Shown in pieces: positions 62,283-64,000 of a stretch of DNA of 64,000 bases (the stretch's first letter is position 1; every line of letters begins with the position of its first letter). The translations under genes were made by a program, and so were the position numbers. This DNA is from Thalassospira tepidiphila MCCC 1A03514 (GTDB lineage: Bacteria; Pseudomonadota; Alphaproteobacteria; Rhodospirillales; Thalassospiraceae): NCBI RefSeq assembly GCF_001662875.1, contig NZ_JPVZ01000010.1, positions 1 through 64,000 of the forward strand. Reading direction: 5' to 3'. A model generated the notes under the pieces. That model had not been told where the DNA came from. It was given only the letters and a program-made list of their open reading frames with translations, and did not search any database.

Positions 62283-62308
62283 AGAGGCCCGGTTTTCCGG
62301 GCCTCTTT
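62283..62308 (+). terminator. Terminator/attenuator between dppA and dppB
   Basis: A perfect 10-bp stem AGAGGCCCGG / CCGGGCCTCT with a TTTT loop followed by TT, 20 bp after the dppA stop. Since dppB and dppC follow on the same strand, it probably reduces permease expression relative to the binding protein. Confidence 0.85.
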
Positions 62309-62378
62309 GCAATTTCGCAAAAGAGAGAGACGTCCGCCTGCATCCTTATGTGTGCGGACACAATAAAGGCCCGATGGC

Positions 62379-63389
62379 ATGCTAGGATTCCTGTTTCGCC
62401 GTTTGGGGGACATCATCCCGACCTTCTTCGGTGTCACCCTTTTGGTATTCTTCCTGATCCGCCTCATTCCCAGTGATCCCATCCTGATGATGGCTGGTGA
62501 ACGTGGTGTCGATGCTGAGCGATATGCAGAGCTTCAGGCTCAGTATGGTTTCGACCAGCCACTGATCGTTCAGTATTTCGATTATCTGATGGGCGTATTC
62601 CAAGGGGATCTTGGCAAATCCTTTGTCACCAAGAAACCTGTTCTGGACGAATTCCTGACCCTGTTCCCGGCGACGGTCGAACTTGCAGTCATGGGTATCC
62701 TGTTTGCTGTGATCCTTGGCATTCCGCTGGGAGTGCTTGCCGCCATTAATCGCGGGAAGTGGCTCGACCACCTGACAATGTCTGTATCCCTTACAGGCTA
62801 TTCGATGCCGATTTTCTGGTGGGCGCTGCTTCTGATCATGTTCTTCTCGACCACCTTGGGCTGGACGCCGGTCTCGGGTCGAATATCGGTCATGTATTTC
62901 TTTGAGCCGGTGACCGGTTTCATGCTGATCGACAGCCTCCTGAGCGGTGAGAAAGGTGCTTTCACCAGTGCACTCAGCCATATGATCCTGCCTACCGTTG
63001 CGCTCGGCACTATTCCGATGGCGGTGATTGCGCGCATGACGCGCTCCTCGATGCTGGAAGTCCTGGGCGAAGAATATATCCGCGTTGCACGCGCCAAAGG
63101 TCTGGCACCGATGCGGGTAATCATGGTTCATGCGCTGCGTAATGCCTTGATCCCGGTGATCACGGTGATCGGCCTTCAGGTCGGCGTGCTGCTGGCTGGT
63201 GCAATCCTGACGGAGACGATTTTCTCTTGGCCGGGTATCGGCAAATGGATCATCGAAGCCATGAACCGTCGCGACTATCCGACCATTCAGGGTGGCATTC
63301 TGATGATTGCCTTCCTTGTGATGGCCGTGAACCTGATCGTTGACGTTCTGTACGGGATTATTAACCCCCGTATCCGTTACAAGCGCTAA
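62379..63389 (+). CDS. dppB: Dipeptide ABC transporter permease DppB
   Basis: A 336-residue inner-membrane permease with six hydrophobic helices. It opens MLGFLFRRLGDIIPTFFGVT, the DppB-type N-terminus, and carries the EAA loop EYIRVARAKGLAPMRVIMVH that contacts the ATPase, followed by ALRNALIPVITVIGLQVGVL. It forms a heterodimer with DppC. It lies 116 bp after dppA, past a hairpin, and 13 bp before dppC. Confidence 0.95.
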   Translation: MLGFLFRRLGDIIPTFFGVTLLVFFLIRLIPSDPILMMAGERGVDAERYAELQAQYGFDQPLIVQYFDYLMGVFQGDLGKSFVTKKPVLDEFLTLFPATVELAVMGILFAVILGIPLGVLAAINRGKWLDHLTMSVSLTGYSMPIFWWALLLIMFFSTTLGWTPVSGRISVMYFFEPVTGFMLIDSLLSGEKGAFTSALSHMILPTVALGTIPMAVIARMTRSSMLEVLGEEYIRVARAKGLAPMRVIMVHALRNALIPVITVIGLQVGVLLAGAILTETIFSWPGIGKWIIEAMNRRDYPTIQGGILMIAFLVMAVNLIVDVLYGIINPRIRYKR

Positions 63390-63402
63390 GGAGAGCTGTG
63401 AG

Positions 63403-64000
63403 ATGAGCGAGAACACCACCCCGTCCGCAGCACAGGCCTCAAACGTTGCCGAAGCAGCCGTTGAGCCCGTCGGCGCACCGCCGAGCCCGATGCGCGAAAC
63501 TTGGGACTATTTCAAAAAGAACCGTGGTGCCTTTGCCGGTCTGATCGTCATTGCGATCATTCTGTTTCTGGCCGTGACCGCACAATGGATCGCACCGTTC
63601 GACCCGGTCGCACAGGACCGTACCGCGTTTCTGAAACCGCCGATCTGGATGGAAGGTGCCGATCCCCGTTACATCCTTGGCACTGATGCGGTTGGCCGTG
63701 ACATCCTGTCGCGCCTGATCCACGGCGCTCAGTTGTCAGTTTCGATCGGTGTCGTCGTCGTGATCCTGTCGATGATTGCCGGTATCGTGCTTGGTATGGT
63801 TGCCGGTTACTTCCGCGGCTGGATCGAAGTCGGCGTCATGCGCCTGATGGACATCATGCTGGCCCTGCCCAGCCTGATCATGGCACTTGCGATTGTTGCC
63901 ATCCTCGGCCCGGGGCTTGAAAACGCGATGCTGGCCATCGCCATCGTCCAGTTGCCGCACTATGTGCGCCTGACCCGTGCATCGGTCGTATCCGAACTTA
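63403..64000 (+). CDS. dppC: Dipeptide ABC transporter permease DppC (cut by window edge)
   Basis: The first 199 codons of a DppC-type permease; the stop codon is outside the window. An N-terminal hydrophilic Ala-rich segment of ~30 residues precedes the usual ETWDYFKKNRGAFAGLIVIA, then LGTDAVGRDILSRLIHGAQL, the DppC hallmark, and RLMDIMLALPSLIMALAIVA. The ABC ATPase genes expected next would lie beyond the right edge. The ATG at 63403 follows AAGGAGAG. Confidence 0.94.
   Translation, partial: MSENTTPSAAQASNVAEAAVEPVGAPPSPMRETWDYFKKNRGAFAGLIVIAIILFLAVTAQWIAPFDPVAQDRTAFLKPPIWMEGADPRYILGTDAVGRDILSRLIHGAQLSVSIGVVVVILSMIAGIVLGMVAGYFRGWIEVGVMRLMDIMLALPSLIMALAIVAILGPGLENAMLAIAIVQLPHYVRLTRASVVSEL

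Noticed and set aside
1-64000. Mobile elements, CRISPR arrays, tRNA or rRNA genes
   Set aside because: I looked for transposase motifs, regularly spaced repeats and tRNA-like cloverleaf ends and found none that could be supported.

Overview
The window is chromosomal DNA of an alphaproteobacterium, most likely a marine Rhodospirillales of the Thalassospira type. That placement is an inference from gene content (ChpT phosphotransferase, DUF3553 and DUF3422 proteins, class II DAHP synthase, citramalate synthase, tldD and ctaA) and from moderate GC with evenly GC-rich codon use; no rRNA gene is present to fix it. Gene density is high and transcription changes direction often. I see no insertion sequence, prophage, CRISPR array or tRNA gene.

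Layout. 1-2.8 kb: chemotaxis/phosphorelay genes (cheA cut by the window edge, chpT) diverging from a small DUF3553 gene across a palindrome-rich region. 3-14 kb: housekeeping genes (moaA, bolA, rarD, grxD, a large mechanosensitive channel, rpsD, trmJ, cimA), interrupted at 10.3-11.5 kb by a decayed fasciclin fragment and an AT-rich orphan gene. 14-24 kb: a FrnE-like DsbA, LysE and MFS transporters, a Tat-exported aldo/keto reductase with a DUF6064 membrane protein, and a nadE-gltX-cysS operon. 24-27.4 kb: a YbjQ / YbjQ-M48 peptidase / membrane-protein operon, and a protein with a FliM-like tail. 27.6-32.4 kb: a more AT-rich surface-glycan cluster resembling three-component Gtr glycosylation (GT2, GtrA, polytopic transferase) with an added AsnB-type amidotransferase. 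32.4-36 kb: DAHP synthase, TauE/SafE, YigZ.

35.6-40.6 kb is a gluconate-type regulon: a LacI/GntR repressor, two perfect palindromic operators, gluconokinase and a complete tripartite TRAP transporter. 40.6-42.3 kb holds ACC deaminase (acdS) divergent from its Lrp-type regulator. 43-52.6 kb carries glutathione reductase, dGTPase, the sulfate-assimilation pair cysG(N-terminal)-cysH, ctaA, DUF3422 and tldD.

The most notable block is 52.8-58.0 kb: three tightly packed genes encoding a TPR/beta-barrel outer-membrane protein (Slam-like), an exported FecR-domain protein with a beta-rich C-terminus, and a CHASE2-sensor class III nucleotide cyclase. Together they look like an envelope-to-cytoplasm second-messenger signalling unit. 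Two tandem threonine aldolases follow, then a dppA-dppB-dppC peptide ABC transporter operon that runs off the right end.
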